The translations under genes were made by a program, and so were the position numbers. The notes under the pieces are model-generated. The model was given only the letters and a program-made list of their open reading frames with translations. It was not told the origin of the DNA and did not search any database. From Salaquimonas pukyongi (GTDB taxonomy: Bacteria > Pseudomonadota > Alphaproteobacteria > Rhizobiales > Rhizobiaceae), in NCBI RefSeq assembly GCF_001953055.1, contig NZ_CP019044.1:2046001-2110000 (forward strand): a DNA stretch of 64,000 nucleotides. The letters run 5' to 3'. Below are positions 43,071 through 53,502 of the stretch, piece after piece; within the stretch, counting starts at the first letter, position 1; the number at the start of each line of letters is the position of its first letter.

Positions 43071-45389
43071 TCAGTTTCTGGGTATTCCGGTACCGTCCAG
43101 CATGCCGGTAATTCTGGCGAGCGTCTGGGGTGTTCGGGCAAGACGCAGGAAGGCTTCCCGCTCCCGGGCATACATGTCCTGCTCCGTGGGCAGGCTATCC
43201 AGTGCATCCTCACCGCCGGTAACGATCCACGCAATCTGCGAGGCCACGGTCACGTCATGGGCCATGAAGTGTCCCTTCGCCCTGCCCTTTTCCAGAAAAT
43301 CCACCATCGCTCCGTAAGCGGCGCTGCCGGCCAGTTGGAACTGAGGGCGTTCACGCTGCTGATAGCCATCCGCCATGCGGTCAATCTCGCCAAGAGCAGC
43401 CGAGACCAGGCGGTCGCGGTTCATCACCTGATGGTCCCGCTCCGGCAGGAAGTAGACAAGGTCGGCGGCAAGATCGGGAGAACTTGCCGTTTTGCCATAT
43501 CCGATCTGGTTGAACGTGTTCCAGGCAGCCTTCTCCCAGTCACCGGTGGCTTGAAACCAGCGCCAATAGGTTTCCTTGACACCGCCACCGCCCGGCACGA
43601 CACCGACCGCACTCTCCACCAGGCCGAACACCGTGTTGGCATGGGCAATCAGCTTGTCGCAATGGGCCAGCACCTCATACCCGCCGCCCAGCGCCAGCCC
43701 CGAGGGAGCGCCGACCACCGGCTTGCTGGAATAAAGCAGCGCTTCCACGGCAATCTGGAAATCGTGCAGGAAACGGTCCATGCCCGCCCAGTCCTCCTGC
43801 TCGATGAATGCCTTGAAGCGCTCCAGATTGACTCCGGCGGAAAAGTGCTGTGCATCGTTGTGAACCAGAACCCCACGGCTTTTGGTTTCCGCTGCCTGAC
43901 GCACGATCTCCATCGACTTGTCATCAAGTGCATTCGCCTTGGTGTGGAACTCGACCAGCAGCACATCATCGCCAATACGGAAACAATCCGCCGAATCATT
44001 GCCGAATTCCGGTGAAAGGGTTTGCCGCGTCAGATGAAACCGCACGACCCCCTCGGGCAGGTCGATGGGTTTAAACGCGCCACCCCAATGCCGCACCGCA
44101 AGCACATTTCCGCCAGTCCGGTAGAAGCAGCGATCCTGCGCATCCTCGGCTTCGGCAGCCTGGCGCAAAAAGTCGGCAACATGGCGGCCATCTTTTTCAA
44201 GCCGTTCGGCAAAGGTTTTCGGCCCGATCTCGTCGATCAGTTCAAACGGTCCCTTGATCCAGTTATAGCCGAGCTTCATCGCATCATCGATGTCCTGCGG
44301 TGATGAGGTAACCTCCGGAACGAGGCTCGCTGAATATGTCAGAATGCGCGCCAGCACCCGCCAGGCGAATTCGCCGAGCGGGCCATCGTCCTCCAACAGA
44401 ACGCCCAGCCCTTCGCGTTCGGCCCTTGCCGCCAGTTCCGGCACCGCTTTCCTGCGGGGGCGCCATTCGCCGCTTTTTAGATCAAGCGACACCGGCGCAT
44501 CATCAATCACCGCATAAAACCCGCCCTTGCCCTTGTTGCCGGTAAATCCCTTTTCGATCTGCGAATTGATCAGATCGTTCTCCGCACCCACCTCATGGAA
44601 TGGATCGCCCTGGGGCAGGATCGAGCGCAGCGAGCGCACCACATCGGCCATCAGATCAACGCCGATGAGGTCATACAGACCGAAAGCACCCGTCTTGGGA
44701 ATACCCATCGGCCGGCCGAAAATTGCATCGGCATTCTCGATGTCGATGCCCAGCGCCATTGCTTCGTGGATCGCCGCCTGCATGGCAAACACCCCGACCC
44801 GGTTGCCCAGAAAGCCCGGCGTATCGGCACATCGTACAACGCCCTTGCCCAGCGCCTCATCGTTATAGGCAGCCAGTATCTTGATCACCTCGTCCGCGGT
44901 TTCCTCCCCGCGCACAAGTTCCAGCAGGCGCATATAGCGGACCGGATTGAAAAAATGGGTGATGCAAAAGCGCTTGCGAAGCGCTTCGGGCATGTCCTCC
45001 ATCAGCAAGGCGATGGGGATCGTCGAAGTATTGGACGAAACCAGCGCGCCCGTTTTCAGATGCGGCAGCAGCGAACGGTAGAGATTGCGCTTGATGTCGA
45101 GCCGCTCGACAATGGCCTCTACGATCCAGTCGCATTCCTTCACCCTGGCAAGATCGTCTTCGATGTTGCCGATGGCGATGCGCTCGATGTTTTCAGGCTT
45201 CATCAGCAGCGGCGGATCGGATTTTGCGATGCGCTCCAGAGCCCCTTCCGTCACCTTGTTCCGGTTGCCTTCGGCCGAGGCGATATCAAGAAGCAGAACG
45301 CGATTGCCCGCATTGGCAACCTGAGCTGCAATACCCGACCCCATGGTTCCCGCGCCGATTACGCACACTGTCTCGATTTGATTGCTCAC
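43071..45389 (-). CDS. 3-hydroxyacyl-CoA dehydrogenase / enoyl-CoA hydratase fusion (FadN-like)
   Basis: A 772-residue beta-oxidation enzyme in which the NAD-dependent 3-hydroxyacyl-CoA dehydrogenase comes first (VCVIGAGTMGSGIAAQVANAG binds NAD; SSNTSTIPI and THFFNPVRYMRLLELV are catalytic segments) and a crotonase-like domain comes last (residues about 470-700; PSGLALGGGYEVLAHCD is the oxyanion-hole region). This order is that of FadN rather than FadB/FadJ. The GTG start at 45389 has GGGGAAG upstream. It is the third gene of a unit after metY and an alpha/beta hydrolase (38-base gap), which is an odd combination. Confidence 0.92.
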   Translation of the reverse strand: MSNQIETVCVIGAGTMGSGIAAQVANAGNRVLLLDIASAEGNRNKVTEGALERIAKSDPPLLMKPENIERIAIGNIEDDLARVKECDWIVEAIVERLDIKRNLYRSLLPHLKTGALVSSNTSTIPIALLMEDMPEALRKRFCITHFFNPVRYMRLLELVRGEETADEVIKILAAYNDEALGKGVVRCADTPGFLGNRVGVFAMQAAIHEAMALGIDIENADAIFGRPMGIPKTGAFGLYDLIGVDLMADVVRSLRSILPQGDPFHEVGAENDLINSQIEKGFTGNKGKGGFYAVIDDAPVSLDLKSGEWRPRRKAVPELAARAEREGLGVLLEDDGPLGEFAWRVLARILTYSASLVPEVTSSPQDIDDAMKLGYNWIKGPFELIDEIGPKTFAERLEKDGRHVADFLRQAAEAEDAQDRCFYRTGGNVLAVRHWGGAFKPIDLPEGVVRFHLTRQTLSPEFGNDSADCFRIGDDVLLVEFHTKANALDDKSMEIVRQAAETKSRGVLVHNDAQHFSAGVNLERFKAFIEQEDWAGMDRFLHDFQIAVEALLYSSKPVVGAPSGLALGGGYEVLAHCDKLIAHANTVFGLVESAVGVVPGGGGVKETYWRWFQATGDWEKAAWNTFNQIGYGKTASSPDLAADLVYFLPERDHQVMNRDRLVSAALGEIDRMADGYQQRERPQFQLAGSAAYGAMVDFLEKGRAKGHFMAHDVTVASQIAWIVTGGEDALDSLPTEQDMYAREREAFLRLARTPQTLARITGMLDGTGIPRN

Positions 45390-45427
45390 CTGGCTTCCCC
45401 GGATTATCTGGTATTGAGGCGCGCCGG

Positions 45428-46243
45428 TCAGGCGGCCGATTGCGTTTCAAGCTGCTCCAGAAAACTCCGAAGCTGCGCATTGACTTGCCGTGGCCGCTCG
45501 GTCGGCAGGGTGTGGCCGCTATCGCCGATCACATGCGTGCGGCAATCCTTGATCAGGCCGGCAAGCTGCTTGCCGGCCTTGAGCGGCGTCATCTTGTCCT
45601 GGCCCGCCAGAAGGCACAAAACGGGGCAGTGAAGGGCCTTTGCCGCTTCCTCCCCGCCCTTGTAGGCGGCGCAGGATTTCAGATCCGTGGCAAGCGCGGA
45701 ACTATCGCTCATCTCCATGACATGAATGCCGTAATGGATGTGCGACCCGCCAGGCACCGTATTGTCATGCATGTGGGCATTGGAACCATGGGCCCAGTCG
45801 ACCATGTTGGCATAGGCTTTTACCGGCGCGCTTTCAGCCATCTCGATCAGTTTCGGATTGACCGGGATCGCTGCAGCCGAGGCGATAAACACGATCGCAC
45901 GTACGCGCTTTGGAGCCTTTTGCGCCATTTCCAGCGCGATCAGCCCACCCTGGCTGTGGCCTGCCAGCACCGCCTGCTCTGCGCCCAGTTCGTCAAGCAG
46001 GCGCAACACCCAATCCGCCTGCGCCTCAATGCCATCAATCGGCGTACCACCGGAAAAACCGTGCCCGGGGAGATCGGGCGCCACGACGTTGTAACCGTCA
46101 TAGGCAAGCGCCCGCGACTGCAGCACCCATGTAAGATGGTTGAATCCCGAACCATGCAGAAACACAACAAAGGGCTTGCCGGCCTCATGCGCCCTGCCCC
46201 CGGTTGAAATATGAACCTCATCGCCGTCGAGGGTTATTTTCAT
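45428..46243 (-). CDS. alpha/beta hydrolase
   Basis: A 271-residue alpha/beta-fold hydrolase. The oxyanion region is VFLHGSGFNH, the nucleophile elbow AGHSQGGLIALEMA (Ser about residue 97), the acid likely Asp in LAGQDKMTPLK, and the catalytic His is in GDSGHTLPTERP near the C-terminus. The start codon overlaps the metY stop (ATGA), so it is coupled to it. It could hydrolyse an ester, thioester or lactone. A role as an acetylhomoserine-forming enzyme is unlikely because of its short size and different motifs. Confidence 0.9.
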   Translation of the reverse strand: MKITLDGDEVHISTGGRAHEAGKPFVVFLHGSGFNHLTWVLQSRALAYDGYNVVAPDLPGHGFSGGTPIDGIEAQADWVLRLLDELGAEQAVLAGHSQGGLIALEMAQKAPKRVRAIVFIASAAAIPVNPKLIEMAESAPVKAYANMVDWAHGSNAHMHDNTVPGGSHIHYGIHVMEMSDSSALATDLKSCAAYKGGEEAAKALHCPVLCLLAGQDKMTPLKAGKQLAGLIKDCRTHVIGDSGHTLPTERPRQVNAQLRSFLEQLETQSAA

Positions 46244-47559
46244 TTTGTCCCTCCTGCAATCTTGCGGGCAATCTTCAGCGCCCTGTCGAAATCTGCCGCA
46301 AGATCATCGAAGTTTTCCAGCCCCACGGAAAGCCGGATCATGTCGTCGGAAAGCCCGCCCGCCTTCATGTCTTCAGCGGAAATGTGGGAATGGGTTGTTG
46401 AAGCGGGATGAATGACCAGCGTCTTGGCGTCCCCCACATTGGCCAGGTGCGAAGCCACATTGACGTTCTCTATGAAGGCAGCGCCCCCGTCGCGCCCACC
46501 GGCCACACCGAAGGCAATGACCGAACCGGCCCCCTTTGGCAGCAGGCGCATGGCGGTTTCATGATCTGGATGATCTGGAAGGCTTGGATGCCTGACCCAG
46601 CTTACCGCATCATGCCCGGCAAGAAAGTCCAGCATCCTGGCGGTGTTTTCCATGTGCCGCTCCATTCTCAGCGGCAGGGTTTCGATCCCCTGCAAAAGCT
46701 GGAAGGCGGCAAAGGGCGACATGGCGGGACCGAAATTGTACATCGCTTCAGCCCTTATGCGCTGGGAAAGCGCGATCGGGCCGAACTCCTCCCAGAACAC
46801 GATGCCGTCCAGCGCATAATGGGGCGCTGTCAGCGTCGGCCACTTGTCCTTGCCCTCGCCATCCTTGCGGCCCCAGTTGAAGTTGCCCCCATCGATGATC
46901 GCACCGCCAATCGTCGTACCATGACCGCCCAGCCACTTGGTCGCCGAGTGAATGACGACATTGACGCCATGATCGAGCGGCTTGAAGAGATAAGGCGTAC
47001 AGAACGTGGCATCCATCACCAGCGGAATCCCGGCCTCGCCGGCAATCTTCGCAACCGCTTCGACATCCAGCACATCAAGGCCCGGATTGCCGATCATCTC
47101 GCAGAACAGGAATTTCGTATTGGGCCGGATTGCCGCCTTCAGCCCATCAAGATCACGGCCATGCACGAAGCTTGTCTCGACACCAAAACGCGGCATGGTG
47201 TTTTTGAGAAGGTTGATGTTTGCGCCATAAAGCTGGGCGGTGGAAACGATGTGATCACCGGCGGAAACCAGCATTGTGGTGACACAATGCAGCGCCGCCA
47301 TGCCGGAAGCCGTTGCAACGCAGGCCGCCCCGCCCTCCATGGCCGCCAGCCGCTGCTCAAGCACAGCAACCGTGGGATTGGAGATGCGGCTGTAGAGATG
47401 ACCGCCCTCTTCCATGTTGTAGAGGGCTGCTGCCTGGCGGGCATCCTTGAAGACATAGGAGGTGGTTTGATGAATCGGCACTGCGCGCGAGCCGTGCGCT
47501 TCATCCGGCACATGGCCGGCATGCAGGGCAAGTGTTTCCAGTTTGTAGAAATCGGCCAT
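46240..47559 (-). CDS. metY: O-acetylhomoserine aminocarboxypropyltransferase (sulfhydrylase)
   Basis: A 439-residue PLP enzyme of the Cys/Met metabolism family that makes homocysteine directly from O-acetylhomoserine and sulfide. HAGHVPDEAHGSRAVPIHQTTS is the typical start, DATFCTPYLFKPLDHG precedes the PLP-binding Lys in HSATKWLGGHGTTIGG, and LGVAGGRDG-like sequence follows late. Length and the insertion after residue 225 match the MetY rather than the MetB/MetZ branch. It supplies homocysteine for the methyltransferase at 7820, which ties this distant operon to the one-carbon region. No SAM-II riboswitch could be fitted upstream. Confidence 0.9.
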   Translation of the reverse strand: MADFYKLETLALHAGHVPDEAHGSRAVPIHQTTSYVFKDARQAAALYNMEEGGHLYSRISNPTVAVLEQRLAAMEGGAACVATASGMAALHCVTTMLVSAGDHIVSTAQLYGANINLLKNTMPRFGVETSFVHGRDLDGLKAAIRPNTKFLFCEMIGNPGLDVLDVEAVAKIAGEAGIPLVMDATFCTPYLFKPLDHGVNVVIHSATKWLGGHGTTIGGAIIDGGNFNWGRKDGEGKDKWPTLTAPHYALDGIVFWEEFGPIALSQRIRAEAMYNFGPAMSPFAAFQLLQGIETLPLRMERHMENTARMLDFLAGHDAVSWVRHPSLPDHPDHETAMRLLPKGAGSVIAFGVAGGRDGGAAFIENVNVASHLANVGDAKTLVIHPASTTHSHISAEDMKAGGLSDDMIRLSVGLENFDDLAADFDRALKIARKIAGGTK

Positions 47560-48141
47560 TGGCTCAGTCCATTGTGCTTTCCATTGATTGCGACGGGAGT
47601 GTTAGGGAGCACGTGTCGCGCCGTCAATCGCCAAGCGGCGCCGGAGACTCGAAATCGGCCTGGCAAATCACGAAATGTTCCAAAACCGGAATCATAATTG
47701 ATTTGCGGCTATTTCAGATGTCGTTAGCTTGACGACACCAAATCGGCACAATTCGCCCGCCGATCGCCACTTTTTCCCTTCTTTCAAGCCAGAATTTACC
47801 GCCAGCTTGGCCCTTGAGAGCGCAACTGCTTTGCACTTTCCAAGACGTGCCACGCGGTACTGACGGGCGTTTCGGCCCCGCGTAATGATGGTCTGAATGT
47901 CCTGCCCTGCGATACGGCATCCCCGGACAGACCATCTGCCAAGGCAAGTTTCGGCTGCATTGCCCAGCCGGTTTGCCTTGGGTCAGTGCTGCCGGATGGG
48001 AGCGGCAGCCCCCCTCGCTGACGCTCTGGCGGAACATCCGGCAGCATCTGCTTGGCGCTGGCCGGCATACCCCAAAGATCGGGTAGTGCCGGTCAGCGCC
48101 TGTTGGCCGCTTGAACCGGAACGCTTTCAGCGCAAATCTGT
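47560..48141. other. long intergenic region, nothing recognised
   Basis: About 580 bases between the metY start and the end of the nuclease-family gene. Short open frames on both strands lack ribosome sites and have composition unlike the neighbouring genes. It must contain the metY promoter on the minus strand. No operator, terminator or repeat of this window was found in it. Confidence 0.5.
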
Positions 48142-49254
48142 TCAGATGAGATCGAGTGTCACCGCCACGGGGCTGTGATCGGAAGCCTTGGGCCGGTCCC
48201 AGCCGGTTCTGGGATAGCGGCCGACTTCCTGGCCGTCAGGAAACGGCGTGCGGTAGGGTTGCCCGTTATGGATGATTTCCGGCACGGCCTTGCCGTTGCT
48301 TTTGGCAAGTGAGGGCGAAGCCAGCAGATAATCGAGCTGGCACAAATGCTGCTCCTGCGGCCCGCGCGAATGGTACAGTGTCCAGCGCTGCATTTCCTCG
48401 CGCCGCTCCACCAGGTTGACGGAAAACCCGTCCGACACCAGCGGATCGATGGCCGAGGCATTCTCGCGCACCGGCGTGAACCGGTAGCCCTTGTGCCGGT
48501 CGCCCTCGATCACCAGCCTTTCGCGGTAGTCGTTGAGATCGCCACAGATCATCCAGCGCTTCCTGGCGGTTTTTCCCTTGCCGAACTTGTCCTCGATGAT
48601 GCGGCGCACGGCCCGCGCCTCCGCAAGACGGACCGGCATGGTATAATCGCGCCCTTCCTGGCCGTTCCTGCCTGCGCCCATCGACTTGAAATGGCACACG
48701 AACAGCGTGATCGGATGGCCTCCAATCTTGAAATCGATCTCCAGGCAGTCTCGCCGGAAGATGCGCTCATGGGGCATCTCGCCCATTTCCGCCAGTTCCT
48801 TGGTGTGCAGACCAAAATCCCCATAGGTGATGTGCGCATGGCTTTGCAGCCCGACGAATTCGATTTCCTGGCCATCGGCTGTCTCAGGCCGTGTCATGAC
48901 CGCGACATCAATACCCCGCCCGTCATTGCCTTCGGCCAGATATTTGTGGCGGTAGCCGGAACCGACCATCTTGAACAGATAGCCATATTCGAAAGCGTGC
49001 AGGGCATCGAGGTTTTCAACCTCCTGAAGGCAGATGATGTCCGCCCGGCAATCGGCGATGGCCAGCGCCGTCAACTGCATCGCATCGTCGGTATGGGCCA
49101 CCACCCGTGCCTGCTCCAGCTGGCGATAGTGTTTTTCGTCCTTCACATCGAGCATTCGCAGCGCCCGGTCGCGCCGCAATTCATTGCGGTAACCTGAAAA
49201 ATCGAACCGGTGCATCAGGTTCTCGGCGTTGAAGGTGGCAATGCGGACGGACAT
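48142..49254 (-). CDS. endonuclease/exonuclease/phosphatase family protein
   Basis: A 370-residue metal-dependent phosphoesterase of the EEP (DNase I-like) fold. The N-terminus RIATFNAENLMHRF holds the catalytic Asn, IICLQEVENLDAL the metal-binding Glu, GRGIDVAVMTRP is core, MICGDLNDYRERLV the Asp-x-Asn pair, and DHSPVAVTLDL at the end the catalytic His. No signal peptide. Members include nucleases, sphingomyelinases and phosphatases, so the substrate is uncertain; the absence of an export signal favours an intracellular nuclease or phosphatase. Confidence 0.9.
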   Translation of the reverse strand: MSVRIATFNAENLMHRFDFSGYRNELRRDRALRMLDVKDEKHYRQLEQARVVAHTDDAMQLTALAIADCRADIICLQEVENLDALHAFEYGYLFKMVGSGYRHKYLAEGNDGRGIDVAVMTRPETADGQEIEFVGLQSHAHITYGDFGLHTKELAEMGEMPHERIFRRDCLEIDFKIGGHPITLFVCHFKSMGAGRNGQEGRDYTMPVRLAEARAVRRIIEDKFGKGKTARKRWMICGDLNDYRERLVIEGDRHKGYRFTPVRENASAIDPLVSDGFSVNLVERREEMQRWTLYHSRGPQEQHLCQLDYLLASPSLAKSNGKAVPEIIHNGQPYRTPFPDGQEVGRYPRTGWDRPKASDHSPVAVTLDLI

Positions 49255-49450
49255 GCAAGCTCCGGTGAACTAGGCGGATTTCCGATGGGTATTCCTTCCC
49301 CGGATGCGAAGCAACACACGATTTCATGACGCTCAACATTGCTTCGAGCCATAAGCAGAAAGGGCGCAGCAAAACTGCCGCGCCCTTCCCCTCCCGAACG
49401 GCTCCCCCAAGCCGCTCAGCAGAAACCGGTCTTGTTGTGAAATGAAGTTC

Positions 49451-49777
49451 CTATGGAAACCGGATGCCCGCCTTTTCCCCTTGCCGCCAAACAAGTTCGG
49501 CCTGTCTGAGGCGGTCATCTCCTGCCAGACGAAACACGAACGCATCAGGAAGCAGGTTTAAAGGGTCGAGCTCGACCATCACTCCGTGGCCGGAAAGATT
49601 GCGCACAAGGCACTCGACCGACGCCGTACCCTCGTTGAAATGAAGCGACGCACCCTTGAACATGCGGCGTCGCAGCGTTCGCCGGCTGTCCCCTTCGGGC
49701 AACAGCCTGCCACGCTCAAGGCTGCAGTCTGCCAGCAGCCTTTCAATTGAATCCCGTGTGCTGATTGCCGTGCTCAT
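49451..49777 (-). CDS. PilZ domain protein (c-di-GMP binding)
   Basis: A 108-residue single-domain PilZ protein. The N-terminal linker RRTLRRRMFKGASLHF has the RxxxR part of the c-di-GMP site, and VECLVRNLSGHGVMVELD is the strand with the NxSxxG-like motif, here NLSGHG. ATG 49777 is fixed by AGGAGG. It would respond to c-di-GMP, for which the GGDEF-EAL protein at 58925 is one possible source or sink. The partner is unknown. Confidence 0.85.
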   Translation of the reverse strand: MSTAISTRDSIERLLADCSLERGRLLPEGDSRRTLRRRMFKGASLHFNEGTASVECLVRNLSGHGVMVELDPLNLLPDAFVFRLAGDDRLRQAELVWRQGEKAGIRFP

Positions 49778-49955
49778 CACCACCTCCTGATACACCCGCC
49801 TGCACTGGTGAAGCTGGAAGCGAATTTCATGCCAGGAAGAACCTGTTCCAAAACGGGACAGCCGGCCGGCCCTGGGGCGTGCCGGATTTCCACTTGCGCG
49901 CCCTGCAGTGGCGATGCCAGTCTTTGCTGATTGAAATGAAGGAGGAAAACCCGCC

Positions 49956-50246
49956 ATGACCGCAAAACCGTTCGCAAACCGCCTTGCCGTGATGGCGCTA
50001 GCATCGGCAGTAGTGTTTTCAGCAGCACCATCTGCCAACGCATTCCTCAGCGTCTTCATGCTTGCCGACCGGGTAATCAAGAAGGAGAACGCCAAGGCAC
50101 TTGCAACCCCCGGCCATGCCGCGTGGTGCGCCAAGCAGCAGCCGGGCTACCGCAAGAAGTGGAACAACTGGCGCCTTCCCAACGGCCGCGTCAAATACTG
50201 TGCGTCCCCCTATTTCACCCCGATGTGGATGCAGCGGGCGAACTAG
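49956..50246 (+). CDS. small exported BA14K-like protein
   Basis: A 96-residue protein with a Sec signal peptide (LAVMALASAVVFSAAPSANA, cleavage near residue 28). The mature part has HAAWCAKQQPGYRKKWNNW and VKYCASPYF, with two Cys spaced about 28 apart, resembling the Trp/Cys core of the BA14K immunogenic lectin-like family of rhizobia and Brucella. The match is partial, so a separate small-protein family is possible. Divergent from the PilZ gene. Confidence 0.6.
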   Translation: MTAKPFANRLAVMALASAVVFSAAPSANAFLSVFMLADRVIKKENAKALATPGHAAWCAKQQPGYRKKWNNWRLPNGRVKYCASPYFTPMWMQRAN

Positions 50247-50274
50247 ATGTGGAGTCTCTTTTCAGGCTGCAACC

Positions 50275-51138
50275 TTACTTCTGCGGATTGATTGGCCGGT
50301 TTCTTGTCCAGTCGAACGTACCCTCGTCGCGTTCGCGAACTGCCTGCCGCCAGCCGACCTCCTCGGAACGCTGCTTGAAGTTGATCCCTTCCGGCGAATG
50401 ACGCGTGATGCCATCAAATACCGTCGCAAGCATCTGCGTATTGGCCAGCCCCATGGCATCAATCGCCTGATTGACCACCAACTTCTGCATCATCAGCTGG
50501 TTCGTTGGAATGCCCGCCATGCGCCCGGCCAGCGCGTTCACCCGCTCGTCGAGTTCACAGGCTGGCACCGCGTCCAGAACCAGACCAAGTTCCTTGGCTT
50601 CTTTTCCGCTGATCTTGTCACCGGTAAACATCATCCACTTGGCCTTTTCCGGTCCCAGCCGGTAGACCCACATGGCGGTCGTGGGACAGCCCCAGACACG
50701 AACCGGCATGTAGCCAATGCGCGCCTCCTCCGCCATCACGATGATATCGCAACAAAGCGCGATGTCGCTGCCACCAGCGACTGCATGCCCGTGCACTTTG
50801 GCGATAACCGGTTTGTAGGAGCGCCACAACTCCATGAAAAGCTCCGTATTGCGCTTCATGAACTTGTAGTCCTTCATGGGGTCCCAGGGCATTTCCTGAG
50901 TCACCTGCCCCGAGCCATTCGCCTCCGCATAATAGGAAAGGTCATAGCCCGAGCAGAACGCATCTCCCTTGCCTGAAAGCACAATGACGTGGATGTCATC
51001 ATCGTCGTTGGCCTCCTTGACGCAGCGCGCCAGATCAACCGGCAACTCGTCGTTGATGGCGTTTAGAACCTCCGGGCGGTTCAACTGGATACGCGCAATG
51101 CGCCCGTCCTTTTCCCATACTACAGCCGGCTCACTCAT
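50275..51138 (-). CDS. crotonase/enoyl-CoA hydratase family protein
   Basis: A 287-residue crotonase-fold enzyme. RIQLNRPEVLNAINDEL is the N-terminal strand, SGKGDAFCSGYDLSYY and HGHAVAGGSDIALCCD form the two oxyanion-hole segments, and MPVRVWGCPTTAMWVY continues the CoA site. At the two positions where hydratases have Glu it shows Pro/Val and Cys, so it may not be a hydratase; isomerase or hydrolase chemistry is possible. ATG 51138 has GAGGAGG upstream. Not clustered with other fatty-acid genes. Confidence 0.87.
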   Translation of the reverse strand: MSEPAVVWEKDGRIARIQLNRPEVLNAINDELPVDLARCVKEANDDDDIHVIVLSGKGDAFCSGYDLSYYAEANGSGQVTQEMPWDPMKDYKFMKRNTELFMELWRSYKPVIAKVHGHAVAGGSDIALCCDIIVMAEEARIGYMPVRVWGCPTTAMWVYRLGPEKAKWMMFTGDKISGKEAKELGLVLDAVPACELDERVNALAGRMAGIPTNQLMMQKLVVNQAIDAMGLANTQMLATVFDGITRHSPEGINFKQRSEEVGWRQAVRERDEGTFDWTRNRPINPQK

Positions 51139-51197
51139 GATGTGCCTCCTCTCGTTTGTCGTGCACACCATGAATCGGCAGCCCGGCCAAGGCAAAT

Positions 51198-51226
51198 GAA
51201 AAGGGCCGCGGATTGCTCCGCGGCCC
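51198..51226 (-). terminator. rho-independent terminator downstream of ilvC and its 3' stub
   Basis: GGGCCGCGG and CCGCGGCCC pair perfectly (9 of 9) around a six-base loop and, on the minus strand, run into TTTTC. It directly follows the duplicated ilvC tail. Confidence 0.85.
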
Positions 51227-51250
51227 ATCAGAATTTTTGCCCGGTGTGGA

Positions 51251-51292
51251 TCAGTTCTTGTCCTTGTCCACCAGCGCATTGGATTTGATCCA
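51251..51292 (-). pseudogene. duplicated 3' stub of ilvC
   Basis: These 42 bases encode [13 protein letters not shown] plus a stop and match the last 42 bases of ilvC (51367-51408, [13 protein letters not shown]) at 37 of 42 positions. Most differences are synonymous and the stop differs (TGA against TAA). It sits between ilvC and the terminator. It is best read as the remnant of a second, diverged ilvC end left by recombination. Confidence 0.8.
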
Positions 51293-51366
51293 CTCGCCTG
51301 ACCGCAGGGCAAAGCGCGAGGACAGGCAGACTCACGAAAGCCGTGGATCGCAGCAAGCTAGGACCC

Positions 51367-53084
<1,718 letters not shown>

Positions 53085-53092
53085 GAAAAACA

Positions 53093-53113
53093 TGTACCGT
53101 ACCGTACGGTACA
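53093..53113. promoter_or_regulatory. 21-bp perfect palindromic operator upstream of the TetR gene
   Basis: TGTACCGTACCGTACGGTACA is symmetrical about its central base (10+1+10). It abuts the TetR start codon, so a bound dimer would block initiation of tetR and perhaps of ilvC. The internal repeats of CCGTAC suggest room for two overlapping dimers. Confidence 0.8.
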
Positions 53114-53141
53114 TAGTCAAGAGGCGGCAGGCGCAGCGGCT

Positions 53142-53372
53142 GGAGCGTGTCCTGGTTGGATGGAATCGTTTGAACGCCGGTTACCGGGTTGCAGGCGATT
53201 ACAAAAAACAAAAGGGATTCAACATGGTATTGCACCGGCTGTGGTGTCTTTTCCGCCCTGGCTTCGTCGAAATCCTCGTCCGATGCCATCGCATCGCTCT
53301 GCGGTATTCTCCTTTCCAGAGGCGAAAAATCCATCCATTCAAACTGCTTCCAGCTAATCAAGACACGCTCTG
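53142..53372. repeat. dispersed intergenic repeat with terminal inverted repeats, copy 2
   Basis: A 231-base element without credible genes. The left end GGAGCGTGTCCTGG (53142) and the right end, read in reverse, AGAGCGTGTCTTGA (53372) are inverted copies of about 34 bases agreeing at roughly 27, with one indel. It shares its left end (29 of 33) and the word GGCGAAAAATCC with the element at 6664-6931. The architecture is that of a small non-autonomous element or a palindromic repeat. No target-site duplication could be identified with certainty. Confidence 0.7.
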
Positions 53373-53502
53373 ACAAAAGATTCGGACCGGTGCTGCGGTC
53401 CGGTTTTGGCCGTTCACGCAAGGTGAACACAGAATTTCACAGCCATGTGTTTTCGTTTCCGGCTGTTTCTGTGCTATCTTTTCATGGGGCAGGAGGGTGC
53501 CT

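Noticed and set aside
47560-47720. Possible SAM-II riboswitch upstream of metY
   Set aside because: The minus strand has CGTGATTTGCC-like sequence resembling the start of SAM-II, but the conserved second half (the segment with TTAAA and GCTAAA) is missing, so no pseudoknot can form.
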